Shown here: piece after piece, positions 62,945 through 64,000 of the stretch
How the letters are laid out: each line of letters opens with the position of its first letter
Numbering within the stretch: position 1 is the stretch's first letter
NCBI RefSeq assembly: GCF_032884065.1
Contig: NC_088868.1
Coordinates: 9,982,335 to 10,046,334, forward strand
DNA length: 64,000 nt
Direction of reading: 5' to 3'
Source: Artemia franciscana
Lineage: Eukaryota > Arthropoda > Branchiopoda > Anostraca > Artemiidae
Program-made: the position numbers and the translations under genes
The notes under the pieces: model-generated
Told to the model about the DNA's origin: nothing
Databases searched by the model: none
Seen by the model: only the letters and a program-made list of their open reading frames with translations

Positions 62945-63166
62945 GAAATGAGCAAAATTGTTTCCCCCTTTTCTACAAACACAAAACCTTTAAGTCACCT
63001 TGCTCGTTCTCCTAACAAACTATCCTTGAAAGTTTCATCTCGATTCTCCAGCCTTGAGACAAAACAGGGTAGACTCAGGAACGCTATAGCTTTGGAAACC
63101 CTCAAACACGAAGAGGAAAATTGCCCCATCTTCCTTCCCTTTAATCATGTTATTTCATCTGAATGA
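62945..63166 (+). CDS. Unrecognised candidate terminal exon
   Basis: After a T-rich tract and acceptor-like ATGAG, a frame runs EEMSKIVSPFSTNTKPLSHL and ends HVISSE then TGA (63164-63166). About 73 residues are hydrophilic, with a central SSLETKQGRLRNAIALETLK helix-like stretch. This composition differs from the poly-Phe translation just upstream. No family is recognised, and the acceptor is weak because the T tract ends in TATGAG. Confidence 0.25.
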   Translation, partial: EMSKIVSPFSTNTKPLSHLARSPNKLSLKVSSRFSSLETKQGRLRNAIALETLKHEEENCPIFLPFNHVISSE

Positions 63167-63339
63167 GTCAAATAGTTGCATTTCGATATTGTATAAAAAA
63201 AACTGCAAAGTTTTCGGAAAAAGGAATATAGTTTCAATGTCTTAAATTTACTGACGGAAAAATGACCCTAATTTCAAACCCAAGACCCAGGTTTGAGAGT
63301 CTAAAGCTCTATTATCTTAACTAGCCACCTTTGGCCTTT

Positions 63340-64000
63340 GTTTCAAACAGTTCGTGGTAACGAACTGTAGTAAGGAGCGACCCGGCTCAATAGTGACCAA
63401 AACTCTAAAAAACGGAATTTTGATACCAATAGTTACATCGAAAGAATCGCATTTTAATGCTGATTTTAAATATATAAGTTTCATCAAGATCAGTTATACC
63501 CATCAAAAGTTACGAGCCCCTAAAAGTCATACAATCTTAACGAAAATCACACCATCTCAGATTCAGCGTATCAGAGAACCTTATTGTAGAAGTTTCAAGC
63601 TCCTATCTACAAAAATGTGGAATTTCGCATTTTTGCCAGAAGACAGATCACGGATGCGTGTTTATTTGTTTTTGTTTTTTTTTTTTTGTTTTTTTCCAGG
63701 GGTGATCGTATCGACTGAGTGGTCCTAGAATGTTGCAAGAGGGCTCATTCTAACGGAAATTAAAAGTTCTAGTGCCCTTTTCAAGTGACCGAAAAACTGG
63801 AGGGCACCTAGGCCCCCTCCCACACTCATTTTTTCTCCAAAGTCACTGAATCAAAATTCTGAGATAGCCATTTTATTCACCATAGTCGAAAAACTTATTA
63901 ACTATGTCTTTGGATATGACTTACTCCCCCACAGTCCCCGTGGGAGGGGCTGCAAGTTACAAACTTTAACCTGTGTTTACATATAGTAATGGTTACTGGG
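63340..64000 (+). mobile_element. Family A copy, runs off the window
   Basis: Perfect left hairpin: ACAGTTCGT at 63347-63355, GGTA, ACGAACTGT at 63360-63368. Sequence follows the 59815 copy closely up to the window end, including 'cagtccccgtgggaggggct' and 'acatatagtaatggttactg'. A short stretch present at about 59995-60045 in the other copy is missing after 'caaaagttacgagcc'. Confidence 0.9.

Noticed and set aside
63354-63728. 124-codon frame at the right end and similar frames at 20691 and 31673
   Set aside because: They are family A repeat sequence; the frame is not kept between copies and it ends in poly-Phe from a T run.

Overview
This is an AT-rich, gene-poor, repeat-dense stretch of animal nuclear DNA. 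It has long AT microsatellites, minisatellites, foldback elements, decayed non-LTR retrotransposons and many copies of one interspersed repeat, called family A here. There is no bacterial-type operon structure, and most open frames are short and due to chance. From memory, and not from any search, family A resembles repeats common in brine shrimp (Artemia) sequences, and the one recognisable host gene is an arthropod-type Scratch. A crustacean, probably Artemia, is my best inference.

Layout: 1-10.7 kb holds no recognisable gene. It has a decayed family A fragment, an AT microsatellite, a tandem array with a period of about 234 bp and an exact 90-bp duplication. At 10.8-11.8 kb on the minus strand lies the large zinc-finger exon of a Scratch (Snail superfamily) transcription factor. 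Its splice acceptor can be read directly, and a LINE 3' end has inserted a few tens of bases further into the intron. The SNAG-encoding first exon was not found. At 13-15 kb there is a nine-unit satellite with a built-in inverted repeat, followed by a foldback element with arms of about 225 bp.

At 22.3-23.9 kb the minus strand carries what may be an undescribed small gene. It has an inverted CCAAT box, a TATA box, an overlapping upstream ORF, a first coding exon with a strong splice donor, an intron holding a tRNA-Ser-derived SINE and a small TIR element, and a last exon with AATAAA. From 27 to 29.7 kb there is a dimeric tandem array built around a conserved motif (GCCAAAAGGGCTAA).

From 31 kb to the right end the window is mostly transposable-element debris. 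A decayed RTE-like LINE (34.8-37.1 kb, minus) has split a family A copy. Two abutting minisatellites lie at 52.5-53.3 kb and a 22/27-bp composite minisatellite at 54.7-55.2 kb. The longest family A copy, at 59.8-61.5 kb, ends in a hairpin with arms of about 95 bp. Several other open segments look exon-like (26.0, 30.9, 63.0 kb) but are unproven. All coordinates of decayed repeats are by eye and approximate.
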